64,000 nt of DNA, from positions 1,443,001-1,507,000 of the forward strand of contig OX044354.1 of assembly GCA_943846615.1 (NCBI GenBank), written 5' to 3'. The notes beneath the pieces were generated by a model. The model was not told the origin of the DNA. It searched no databases and saw only the letters and a list, made by a program, of their open reading frames with translations. The position numbers were made by a program, and so were the translations under genes. The DNA is from an uncultured Amylibacter sp. (lineage in GTDB: Bacteria; Pseudomonadota; Alphaproteobacteria; Rhodobacterales; Rhodobacteraceae). Shown here piece by piece: positions 31,871 to 39,405 of the stretch (position 1 is the stretch's first letter; every line of letters starts with the position of its first letter).

Positions 31871-31883
31871 AGTTATCATAACT
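31871..31883. promoter_or_regulatory. Palindrome AGTTAT-C-ATAACT, candidate MarR operator
   Basis: A perfect inverted repeat upstream of the marR-like gene, flanked by TGGGC and GGCCCA elements that extend the symmetry imperfectly. Size and placement fit MarR-family operators; binding is inferred. Confidence 0.5.
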
Positions 31884-31916
31884 TGGCCCATTCCAACCCA
31901 ATTAACAACTGAATGA

Positions 31917-32174
31917 TTACGCGCTTAACAGCTGATCCAGTTTTCCCGCGCGTTCCAAATCAAACAAATCATCACATCCGCCGATATGAATATCATTGAT
32001 AAATATCTGCGGAACGGTACGACCACCGTTTGAGCGTTGTGTCATCTCTGCGCGTTTTGTTGGATCGTCATGCACGTTCGTTTCGGCAAAACTTGCGCCT
32101 TTTTGCGTCAACAACCGTTTCGCCGCCGTGCAAAAGCCGCATAAATTACCCGTGTAAATTTCTACATTCGCCAT
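31917..32174 (-). CDS. grxC: Glutaredoxin 3 (dithiol, GrxC type)
   Basis: 85 residues. Redox motif C-G-F-C in YTGNLCGFCTAAKRLL, then GRTVPQIFINDIHIGG (cis-proline TVP and glutathione-binding GG) as in GrxC. CGFC replaces the more usual CPYC. Reduces protein disulfides and mixed disulfides with glutathione in the cytoplasm. I start at ATG 32174 with GGAGA upstream; the open frame extends eight more codons. It follows comF by 36 bases, a common alphaproteobacterial order. Confidence 0.92.
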   Translation of the reverse strand: MANVEIYTGNLCGFCTAAKRLLTQKGASFAETNVHDDPTKRAEMTQRSNGGRTVPQIFINDIHIGGCDDLFDLERAGKLDQLLSA

Positions 32175-32210
32175 GATGTGTCTCCGATTTCTTGACACTG
32201 ATATAATGTT

Positions 32211-32963
32211 TTACTGCGGACGTGCAACACGCGCAAAGACAAGGACATTCACATTGGCGGCACCAGATGAAATACAGGCCTCCGTGCAGGCGGATAGTGT
32301 AGCGCCGGTCGTCATGACATCATCAACAATCAAAATCTGTTTTCCCTGTATTCGCTCCTCAAACCGCTCCGTCACCCGTAGCGCCGCGCGTTGGTTTTCA
32401 AAGCGTTCATCGCGCGTCATATCTTTCTGCATTGATGTGCGTTTGGTACGGGTCATCAGATCAGGAATATGTTCAACATTGCGCCCAACCACCAGATTTC
32501 GCGATAGTTCCACCGCCTGATTATATCGGCGTTTCAACAGACGCGTCCAATGCAATGGAACGGGCGCAATAATATCTGCATCCGCCAAAATGTCATTTCC
32601 CGCCCGTGCCATCCACCGCGCCAATGTCGGCCCCATGTCCAACCGATCACCATGTTTCAAACCCATCGTGATCCGCCGCGCACCACCTGCATACATCGCC
32701 ACCGCGCGCCCCTGAGACCAGGGTTTTGGGTGATACAAGCAATCATCGCACGGCACCCCGTCGGGTTCGCCCAGCATTGGTGCACCGCAACAGTGGCATG
32801 AATGACCCGTGATGAATTGCGTTTCGCGCCAGCATTTCGCGCATAACCCAGCCGTATCGGTTTCCGCGCTACACGACAGGCACAGGGGCGGGTAAATGCC
32901 GCGCCCTATATGATGCAACAAACCCTTTCCCTTTTGCGCCGTTGCGCGTAACAAATAACCCAT
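32211..32963 (-). CDS. comF: ComF-family phosphoribosyltransferase-like protein
   Basis: 250 residues. The N-terminal zinc-ribbon-like region has pairs of cysteines (CLSC, CAKC, CHCCGAP, CDDC), and the phosphoribosyltransferase-type loop ILIVDDVMTTGATLSAC lies near residue 212. PVPLHWTRLLKRRYNQAVELS is a ComF signature. It is linked to DNA uptake/transformation in competent bacteria; its precise activity is unsettled. The start codon (CAT 32961-32963) shares two bases with the divergent methyltransferase start (ATG 32962-32964), so its promoter must lie inside that neighbour, or a later start is used. Confidence 0.93.
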   Translation of the reverse strand: MGYLLRATAQKGKGLLHHIGRGIYPPLCLSCSAETDTAGLCAKCWRETQFITGHSCHCCGAPMLGEPDGVPCDDCLYHPKPWSQGRAVAMYAGGARRITMGLKHGDRLDMGPTLARWMARAGNDILADADIIAPVPLHWTRLLKRRYNQAVELSRNLVVGRNVEHIPDLMTRTKRTSMQKDMTRDERFENQRAALRVTERFEERIQGKQILIVDDVMTTGATLSACTEACISSGAANVNVLVFARVARPQ

Positions 32964-33786
32964 GTCTATGCCGCCTATCTTATTTGATCACGATGCCTTG
33001 GCCAAACGTCGCAACCGCGCGAATGGAACCGCGTGGTTTTTGCACGACCATGCCATCAATATGATCCATGAACGCATAGCCGAGGTTAATAGACAGTTTA
33101 CCAAAGTCGCAATTGTCGGATTTCGCGCCAAAGAATGGGCGAATGCCCTAAAAATGGATGCCACATGTGTCCCAGACGCCGACACATTGGATTTGGCCGA
33201 AAACACATTTGATCTCGTGATCCACGCAATGGGCCTGCATTGGGCCAACGATCCAATCGGACAACTGGTGCAAATGCGCCGATGCTTGAAGCCCGATGGA
33301 TTGATGATCGCAGCGTTTTTCGGCGGACAAACCTTATCCGAACTACGCATCGCATTCGCTCAGGCGGAAACCGATATTCTGGGCGGTATTTCACCACGCA
33401 TCGCACCAATGGGTGAAATTCGCGATCTTGGCGGGTTATTGCAACGCGCTGGGCTGGCCTTGCCAGTAGCGGATAATCAATCGCTGAACGTGACTTATGA
33501 AAATCCAATCGCATTAATGCACGATCTACGCGCCATGGGCGAAACCAATGTGATGACATCCCGCCATAAAACACCAATGTCTCGCGCATTGCTGAATGCG
33601 GTCGATGCACAATACCAAAACCATTTCATGGAAGACGGGCGCTTTTACGCAACCTTCGATCTGATCTTCCTGACGGGCTGGGCGCCCAGCGCCGATCAGC
33701 AAAAGCCATTACAACCCGGTTCTGCCAAAACACGATTGGCCGACGCACTGGGGACACTTGAAATTGATCCCGAAACCGATCAATAA
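32962..33786 (+). CDS. NDUFAF5/BioC-like SAM-dependent methyltransferase
   Basis: 274 residues. It begins LFDHDALAKRRNRANG, a pattern typical of the alphaproteobacterial relatives of mitochondrial complex I assembly factor NDUFAF5, which modifies an arginine of NDUFS7. The class I core shows KVAIVGFRAKEW (a weak loop I), DLVIHAMGLHWANDP and RCLKPDGLMIAAFFGGQTL. There is no biotin operon nearby, so BioC is unlikely. An ATG at 32968 is an alternative start two codons on and would clear the comF start codon. Followed by hemH after 24 bases. Confidence 0.82.
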   Translation: MSMPPILFDHDALAKRRNRANGTAWFLHDHAINMIHERIAEVNRQFTKVAIVGFRAKEWANALKMDATCVPDADTLDLAENTFDLVIHAMGLHWANDPIGQLVQMRRCLKPDGLMIAAFFGGQTLSELRIAFAQAETDILGGISPRIAPMGEIRDLGGLLQRAGLALPVADNQSLNVTYENPIALMHDLRAMGETNVMTSRHKTPMSRALLNAVDAQYQNHFMEDGRFYATFDLIFLTGWAPSADQQKPLQPGSAKTRLADALGTLEIDPETDQ

Positions 33787-33810
33787 TCAAACTGGATAAC
33801 AGGAACTATC

Positions 33811-34836
33811 ATGCAAAAACCATCCGATCACCCAGCCCTCAAACCCGCCAAGGTCGGCGTTATACTGGTAAACCTCGGCACGCCCGATGGCACCGATTAC
33901 TGGTCTATGCGCCGCTACCTGTCCGAATTTCTATCGGATCAACGCGTTGTCGATTTGGCAAAATGGAAATGGCAACCGATCCTACAAGGCATCATCCTGA
34001 CACGTCGTCCGTTTTCGTCTGGCGCGGCCTATAAATCAATCTGGAACAATGAACGCGATGAGAGCCCATTGTTAACATTCACCCGCTCACAATCCGATGC
34101 GGTCAAGGCAGAGGTTGCCAAAACATACGGCGACAACGTGATCGTGGATTTCGCGATGCGTTACGGCAATCCATCTACCGACAGCGTCATCCGCAAAATG
34201 AAGGATCAGGGCGTCGATAAAATCGTCTTCTTCCCGCTGTACCCTCAATATTCCGCCGCCACGACGGCAACCGCAAACGACCAAGCATTCCGCACATTGA
34301 TGAAAATGAAATGGCAGCCTGCAATCCGCACGGTGCCGGCCTATTTCGAAAACCCATTATACATCGAAGCCTTGGCAAACTCCGTCCGCGCAAAATACGA
34401 CACGTTGGAAACACGCCCAGACATTTTGGTCTGCTCCTACCACGGCGTGCCAAAACGGTTCCTGCTGGAAGGCGACCCATACCATTGCCACTGCCACAAA
34501 ACCACGCGCCTATTGAAAGAGGCGCTGGGCTGGGAAGACACCGATATCAAAACGACCTTCCAATCCCGCTTCGGCCCCGCCGAATGGTTACAACCCTATA
34601 CCGTCGAAGAAGTGGCGCGTTTGGCCGAAGGCGGTCGGAAGAACATCGCCATCATGTCCCCCGCATTTTCATCCGATTGCATCGAGACATTAGAGGAAAT
34701 CAACGAAGAGATTTACGAGAGCTTCGAGGAAGCAGGCGGCGAAACTTTCACCTACATCCCATGTTTAAACGACACACCTGACCACATCAAAATGATGATG
34801 GGGATCCTAGAAAACGAATTGGCGGGTTGGGCTTAA
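33811..34836 (+). CDS. hemH: Ferrochelatase
   Basis: Inserts Fe2+ into protoporphyrin IX, last step of protoheme synthesis. 341 residues. VGVILVNLGTPDG opens the protein, CSYHGVPKRF carries the catalytic histidine, TFQSRFGPAEWLQPYT and MSPAFSSDCIETLEEI are the family hallmarks, the latter with the conserved active-site glutamates. The N-terminal half is complete. It follows the methyltransferase by 24 bases, so they may share a transcript. The TAA stop overlaps the stop of the convergent MocR gene in TTAA. Confidence 0.96.
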   Translation: MQKPSDHPALKPAKVGVILVNLGTPDGTDYWSMRRYLSEFLSDQRVVDLAKWKWQPILQGIILTRRPFSSGAAYKSIWNNERDESPLLTFTRSQSDAVKAEVAKTYGDNVIVDFAMRYGNPSTDSVIRKMKDQGVDKIVFFPLYPQYSAATTATANDQAFRTLMKMKWQPAIRTVPAYFENPLYIEALANSVRAKYDTLETRPDILVCSYHGVPKRFLLEGDPYHCHCHKTTRLLKEALGWEDTDIKTTFQSRFGPAEWLQPYTVEEVARLAEGGRKNIAIMSPAFSSDCIETLEEINEEIYESFEEAGGETFTYIPCLNDTPDHIKMMMGILENELAGWA

Positions 34837-36218
34837 CCCTCGCCAACGGCGGGTGGGTTATCCAACAAATCCGAAATCTTTCGCAATGCGCTCATGAACT
34901 GATCGTTGGGGATATTATTGTTCAATGATATGCGAATTGCGTTTGGTACAGCGGCATCTTTCAATGAAAACTCGTCTGCGGGGCGGATTGATATGCCTGC
35001 CCGTTCGCAAGCGGATGCAAATGCGGATGCACGCCAACCTGTTGGTAATCGCAGCCAAATGAACGGCACATCTTTGCGAAACGCAATATCCCATTTTCCA
35101 AGGATATTCACCGCTTGGCTTACTTCGGTGTTCACGGCTGTTTGAACCCGATCACGGATTGAAAAAGCATCACCAGATTTCATCAATTCCAATACGCAAT
35201 CTGAAACGGCACGCGATACGCCAAAGCTGTTGATGCGCATTGCGCGACGCGCTGCTTTCAGATGATCCTTGGGACAGACCAGCCATCCAAAGCGCAAACC
35301 AGCACTGACGTTTTTCGTAATCGATGTGATGTACCACGCGCGTTCAGGGCAAATGCTGTGAAAACCAGTAATATCAGATTTCCCGATACCCCAACAATCA
35401 TCCTCGATTATTTGTAGATCATATTTTTGCGCTAGCTTAGCGATTTCAATACGGCGCTGTAATGGCATTGTTCCCGTAGAAGGGTTCAAAACATTCGCCG
35501 ATGTGAAAATAATCCGCAAACCACCCTTTTTGCATTCGCGCTCTAATGCAGATGGAATCATGCCGAATTCGTCGATTTCAATCCCACGCAAATCCACTGC
35601 CTGTGCTTCTACTGCATAACGAATTCCAGGGTAGGCAAGCGCATCAATCGCAACGCTCCCCTTTGATCCACCCAATATCGCCTGCAACGCCAAACTGATT
35701 GCGTGCTGTCCGCCATGGGTCATGACGATCGTTTCAGGATCAACATCCAGCTGTGCGTTTTCCATCCATTTGGCTAGATATGGGTATATTTTGTGACGAC
35801 CCTCGTAACCTGGATAGAAGATGTAATTCTGCGATTCCGACTGCGCTACGCGGATCATCGCCTGTCCGATCTCAACACCTTGGCCGACATTCACCGTGTT
35901 TGAGTTACGCAAATTAATCATGCCATGCTCATCTTCGATATAGAAACTGCTTGGCAGTTCACTGACCTCTTTATGTCCCTTTACGAAAGTTCCGCGCCCA
36001 ACGGTTGCCTCTAGCAATCCTTGGCTTGTGGCATCCTGATATGCCCGCGCGACCGTTCCGGGTGTCATGCCCAAATCCCACGCCAAATCACGCACAGGTG
36101 GAAGTTTATCGCCAACCGCTAATTCGCCCGTCGCGATCTTCTCGCGCAACATTTCAATCACGGCCTTATATTTTGGCCCCTGAATTGTATCGGCATCCAG
36201 CGTGAATATTGTACCCAT
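34833..36218 (-). CDS. MocR-type regulator (GntR helix-turn-helix fused to class I aminotransferase-like domain)
   Basis: 461 residues. Residues about 15-80 form a GntR winged helix (KLPPVRDLAWDLGMTPGTVARAY). From about 100 there is a fold-type I PLP domain: THGGQHAISLAL, IDALAYPGIRY, IIEDDCWGIG and SITKNVSAGLRFGW, where the lysine of TKN is the likely PLP-binding residue. MocR proteins sense PLP/amino compounds. It is divergent from a DUF1127 gene; the start ATG lies inside the first of four TTGTAYC repeats spread over the spacer, suggesting autorepression and control of that gene. Confidence 0.92.
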   Translation of the reverse strand: MGTIFTLDADTIQGPKYKAVIEMLREKIATGELAVGDKLPPVRDLAWDLGMTPGTVARAYQDATSQGLLEATVGRGTFVKGHKEVSELPSSFYIEDEHGMINLRNSNTVNVGQGVEIGQAMIRVAQSESQNYIFYPGYEGRHKIYPYLAKWMENAQLDVDPETIVMTHGGQHAISLALQAILGGSKGSVAIDALAYPGIRYAVEAQAVDLRGIEIDEFGMIPSALERECKKGGLRIIFTSANVLNPSTGTMPLQRRIEIAKLAQKYDLQIIEDDCWGIGKSDITGFHSICPERAWYITSITKNVSAGLRFGWLVCPKDHLKAARRAMRINSFGVSRAVSDCVLELMKSGDAFSIRDRVQTAVNTEVSQAVNILGKWDIAFRKDVPFIWLRLPTGWRASAFASACERAGISIRPADEFSLKDAAVPNAIRISLNNNIPNDQFMSALRKISDLLDNPPAVGEG

Positions 36219-36297
36219 TACAATGTTTTCCTTTCAATACAATTCGAATCTTTGTATCACGATTGTACCAATACCACTTATATTGTATCAATACAAT
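36208..36297. promoter_or_regulatory. Array of TTGTAYC repeats between MocR and DUF1127 genes, candidate MocR operators
   Basis: Four direct copies on the plus strand: TTGTACCC (36209-36216), TTGTATCA (36252-36259), TTGTACCA (36263-36270) and TTGTATCA (36283-36290). Successive offsets are 43, 11 and 20 bases, close to whole helical turns. The last copy is also a palindrome, ATTGTAT-CA-ATACAAT (36282-36297), and the first is part of a near palindrome over the mocR start codon. Direct repeats are the known operator style of MocR regulators. Confidence 0.6.
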
Positions 36298-36312
36298 CAG
36301 AAAGATAGGAAA

Positions 36313-36546
36313 ATGTCAGAACAAATCATCACCACCCGCGAAATTGCCCTAAGCCTTGCAGAACGTACACAATTGCCTGTGGCGTCAACCGTGGCATTGA
36401 AGTTTGCGAATATGGTCGCGTGTTGGTCTGATCGTTCAAAACAGCGCCGCGCATTATCGAAACTTTCGGATCAGCATTTGGATGACATTGGCGTGTCTCG
36501 CACGCGCGCCACTGCCGAGGCGAACAAACGTTTTTGGCAGCAGTAA
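36313..36546 (+). CDS. DUF1127 (YjiS-like) small protein
   Basis: 77 residues. The C-terminal half, SDRSKQRRALSKLSDQHLDD followed by IGVSRTRATAEANKRFW, is the DUF1127 pattern: arginine-rich, with L-x-D-I-G-v-s-R. The N-terminal 40 residues are less typical (ITTREIALSLAERTQLP) and longer than in the commonest 45-50 residue forms. The start is ATG 36313 with AGATAGGA upstream. Function is not settled; small DUF1127 proteins in other alphaproteobacteria affect RNA turnover and phosphate or stress responses. Divergent from the MocR regulator and followed by a strong terminator, so it is a monocistronic regulated gene. Confidence 0.85.
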   Translation: MSEQIITTREIALSLAERTQLPVASTVALKFANMVACWSDRSKQRRALSKLSDQHLDDIGVSRTRATAEANKRFWQQ

Positions 36547-36576
36547 TCCAGAACACAGGTCTCATCCCCTGTGGTT

Positions 36577-36612
36577 GCGCCGCCAAGCATCCCCGTTTGG
36601 CGGCGCGTTTTT
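36577..36612 (+). terminator. Rho-independent terminator after DUF1127 gene
   Basis: Ten-base-pair stem GCGCCGCCAA (36577-36586)/TTGGCGGCGC (36597-36606) with a ten-base loop, followed by GTTTTTAT. The T-run lies on the plus strand and overlaps the stop codon of convergent mutT. Confidence 0.8.
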
Positions 36613-37009
36613 ATAACAGGTCGCGCAACATCGCGATCAATGGCACATCGGCCGGCGGCATCGGATAATCGCGCATCTTATTGGGCGCAACCCACGCCAG
36701 TTTTTGACCCTCTTGCGGCGTCGGTATGCCATCCCATTTGCGACAGGCAAACACAGGCATCAACAGGTGAAAATCATCATATGAATGGCTGGCAAAAGTC
36801 AGCGGCGCCAAACAGCTGGACCATGTATCGATGCCCAACTCTTCGTTCAATTCCCGCACCAATGCGGCCTCGGGCGTTTCGCCAGGCTCAACCTTGCCAC
36901 CCGGAAACTCCCACAGACCAGCCATTGATTTGCCTTCGGGGCGTTGCGCCAATAACACGCGGCCATCAACATCGATCAAGGCGACGGCAGACACCAACAG
37001 GGTTTTCAT
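36611..37009 (-). CDS. mutT: 8-oxo-dGTP diphosphatase (MutT)
   Basis: Nudix hydrolase cleansing oxidised dGTP. 132 residues. The Nudix box GGKVEPGETPEAALVRELNE followed by ELGI is complete (GX5EX7REUXEEXGU), and the preceding RPEGKSMAGLWEFPGG is the MutT-specific substrate loop. It overlaps the argJ stop by ATGA (37006-37009), so it is the last gene of ppi-argJ-mutT; argJ-mutT adjacency is common in Rhodobacterales. Confidence 0.94.
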   Translation of the reverse strand: MKTLLVSAVALIDVDGRVLLAQRPEGKSMAGLWEFPGGKVEPGETPEAALVRELNEELGIDTWSSCLAPLTFASHSYDDFHLLMPVFACRKWDGIPTPQEGQKLAWVAPNKMRDYPMPPADVPLIAMLRDLL

Positions 37010-38313
37010 GAACGATAATCCCCGTTGATCACAATATACTGATGCGTCAAATCACAGGTCCAAACCGTGGCCTCGCCATCACCAACACCCAAATCACAGG
37101 TGATTTTTAGATCAGCGTTTTTCATATATTCCACACCAGCCTCTTCGGTATAACTGGATGAAACCCAACCGTTTTCAGCCACCAAGATATCCCCAAACCA
37201 GATCGATAATTTATCGCGATCCGCAGGTTCGCCAGACTTTCCAACACCCATCACAACGCGACCCCAATTTGGATCCTCGCCTGCAACTGCTGTTTTCACC
37301 AGCGGCGAGTTCGCAATCGCCAACCCAACGGTTTTCGCACTGGCTTCACTGGCGGCACCGCGCACGGTAATTTCCAAAAACTTGGTTGCACCTTCACCAT
37401 CGCGCACGACTTGATGCGATAAATCCAACATCACATCACGCAATCCGTCGGCAAACGCAATCGCATCGCTACTATCCGCATCCATAATGCGCGGCGCATC
37501 GGATTTGCCCGTCGCAACCAACATCAAACTGTCAGACGTCGATGTATCGCTATCGACCGTGATCGAATTAAACGTACCTTCGTTCAAGTCAGACAGGATC
37601 GATTGCAACACGCCCTGATCGACATTTGCATCTGTCGCAATATAAACCAACATCGTCGCCATATCGGGCGCGATCATCCCCGAACCCTTAGCAAATCCAA
37701 CGATTTCAACAGCTTCGCCACCAATGTTAATGGAAACCGCCGCACCTTTGGCGAATGTATCCGTCGTCATAATCGCATGCGCGGCACCCGCTGCACCATC
37801 CACAGACAGATCACCGTGCAACTCGGAAACCTTCGCAATAATGCGATCATGGGGCAAACGTTCGCCGATGACGCCCGTGGATGCCGTAAACACACGTTCA
37901 GCTGGAACACCCGAAACATCAGCCACAGCATTACAAATCGCGGCCACAGAATTATCACCCTCGCGGCCCGTAAAGGCATTCGAATTACCCGAGTTCACTA
38001 CGATCGCCACAGGGCCATCACCAGCGCCCAGCGCCAATTTGCGCTGACAATCTAAAACATTCGCCGAGCGCGTGGCGGAACGCGTAAACACCCCCGCCAC
38101 CGATGTGCCCGCATCGCAAACCATCAACATCACATCATCACGGCCCTGATATTTCACACCCGCCGCGCCAGATGCAAATCGCACCCCGCGCACAACAGGT
38201 AAATCAGGAAATCCGCTAACAGGCGCCAACGGTGAAACTTCTGGCGCAGAGTACTGCGCCTTCAATTTCGCCAGTTCCGCTTCCAGCGCGGCAATCTTTT
38301 GTTCAGCATTCAT
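37006..38313 (-). CDS. argJ: Bifunctional ornithine acetyltransferase/N-acetylglutamate synthase
   Basis: Transfers acetyl from N-acetylornithine to glutamate, recycling the acetyl group in arginine synthesis. 435 residues, processed by self-cleavage before the threonine of the A-T-M-L-V motif (GMIAPDMATMLVYI). VNSGNSNAFTG, TASTGVIGERLP, DSDTSTSDS and EDPNWGRVVMGVG are family signatures. The first 22 residues (EQKIAALEAELAKLKAQ) form a short heptad-like charged helix that ordinary ArgJ proteins lack; canonical similarity begins at SPLAPVSGFPDLP. It follows the ppi gene by six bases and overlaps mutT by four. Confidence 0.95.
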   Translation of the reverse strand: MNAEQKIAALEAELAKLKAQYSAPEVSPLAPVSGFPDLPVVRGVRFASGAAGVKYQGRDDVMLMVCDAGTSVAGVFTRSATRSANVLDCQRKLALGAGDGPVAIVVNSGNSNAFTGREGDNSVAAICNAVADVSGVPAERVFTASTGVIGERLPHDRIIAKVSELHGDLSVDGAAGAAHAIMTTDTFAKGAAVSINIGGEAVEIVGFAKGSGMIAPDMATMLVYIATDANVDQGVLQSILSDLNEGTFNSITVDSDTSTSDSLMLVATGKSDAPRIMDADSSDAIAFADGLRDVMLDLSHQVVRDGEGATKFLEITVRGAASEASAKTVGLAIANSPLVKTAVAGEDPNWGRVVMGVGKSGEPADRDKLSIWFGDILVAENGWVSSSYTEEAGVEYMKNADLKITCDLGVGDGEATVWTCDLTHQYIVINGDYRS

Positions 38314-38319
38314 TTGGGA

Positions 38320-39156
38320 CTACTCCAAAATGCTGGGGTCGCGGATCAACGCCAGATTAAACGCTGGCGATGGTTTCTCGATCTTCGCATCCGCCTCTAA
38401 ACGCTTGATTTCTGCGCCAATTGCGGTTGATCCCAACTCTTCGACCAACTCTTGGCGTTGGCTGTCCAATGATGGGTGATCGCGCTTGTCGTTTAGGATG
38501 ATCAAGTGATAACCAAACTGTGTTTTCACAGGGCCGACATATTCGCCCACTTCCATTTCCGCCACGGCTTGATCAAATTCTGGCACCATTGCGCCGCGAC
38601 CAAACCAGCCTAAATCACCACCAGATGGGCCAGACGGGCCAGTTGATTTTTCCTTAGCCAAGGTCGCGAAATCCGCGCCACCTTCCAACATTTTCATAAC
38701 TTCATTCGCCGCTTCTTCGGTTTCCACCAAAATATGCGATGCGTAGAATTCTGGATTTGGCTCTTGGGTGGCGATTTTGCTCTCATACAGCTTTTCAACC
38801 GCATCACCTGAAACCGCTGCTTCTGCGATTTTTTCAATTGCGATGCTTGATGCCATTGCACGACGTTCGTTTTCAAACACATATTTCAAACGATTTTCGC
38901 TGATCGGCGTATTTGCCTCTAACAACGCCTGCTGAACCAGCTGATCCAAAATGCCGTTGTACAATTGATCTGGCGGCACCTGTGCATACTCTTCGCCCAA
39001 GTTTGATGCGATTGCCACCATGTGTCCCAATGTGATCGATGTGCCGTTCACCGTCGCCAAGACCGTGTCTGCACTTGGCTTATCCTGCGCCAGGGTGGTC
39101 GACGCCATTGCGATTACAGCAACTGATGCCAATGAAAATTGCTTGATGAAACCCAT
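38320..39156 (-). CDS. Exported parvulin-type peptidyl-prolyl cis-trans isomerase
   Basis: 278 residues with a signal peptide (GFIKQFSLASVAVIAMASTTLAQ). An N-terminal SurA-like helical region is followed by a rotamase domain: ASHILVETEEAANEVM, STGPSGPSGGDLGWFGRG, MVPEFDQAV and TQFGYHLIILND. It assists folding of envelope proteins in the periplasm. I start at ATG 39156 (GGAGAG upstream); a GTG at 39168 is possible. It heads ppi-argJ-mutT and is divergent from secA across 249 bases. Confidence 0.92.
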   Translation of the reverse strand: MGFIKQFSLASVAVIAMASTTLAQDKPSADTVLATVNGTSITLGHMVAIASNLGEEYAQVPPDQLYNGILDQLVQQALLEANTPISENRLKYVFENERRAMASSIAIEKIAEAAVSGDAVEKLYESKIATQEPNPEFYASHILVETEEAANEVMKMLEGGADFATLAKEKSTGPSGPSGGDLGWFGRGAMVPEFDQAVAEMEVGEYVGPVKTQFGYHLIILNDKRDHPSLDSQRQELVEELGSTAIGAEIKRLEADAKIEKPSPAFNLALIRDPSILE

Positions 39157-39229
39157 TTTACTCTCCACTTATGCACATAAACTTGTGCTTATATTACCGT
39201 TTTGTGATGCCCCATTTTTATGGCGGCGT

Positions 39230-39258
39230 TGACAGTGCTGAAACACCTGATTACATGC
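39230..39258 (+). promoter_or_regulatory. Candidate sigma-70 promoter for secA
   Basis: TTGACA (39230-39235), a 17-base spacer, then TACATG (39253-39258). The -35 is perfect and the -10 weak (three of six). It implies a secA leader of about 140 bases. The rest of the 249-base spacer holds only AT-rich sequence and a weak GCACA/TGTGC dyad near 39174; no secM-like reading frame is evident. Confidence 0.45.
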
Positions 39259-39405
39259 TTTTGCTAGCGTTTTTGTAAGAGGTTTGTTCCATCTCTGCCT
39301 TAATAAGCGGCTTTGTTCACACGGACAAGGCAAATGGACACAAATCACATCACACACGCGTCAGATTTGCCTGCCATTTGGCGGCCCATGTAAGGAATAA
39401 TATTA

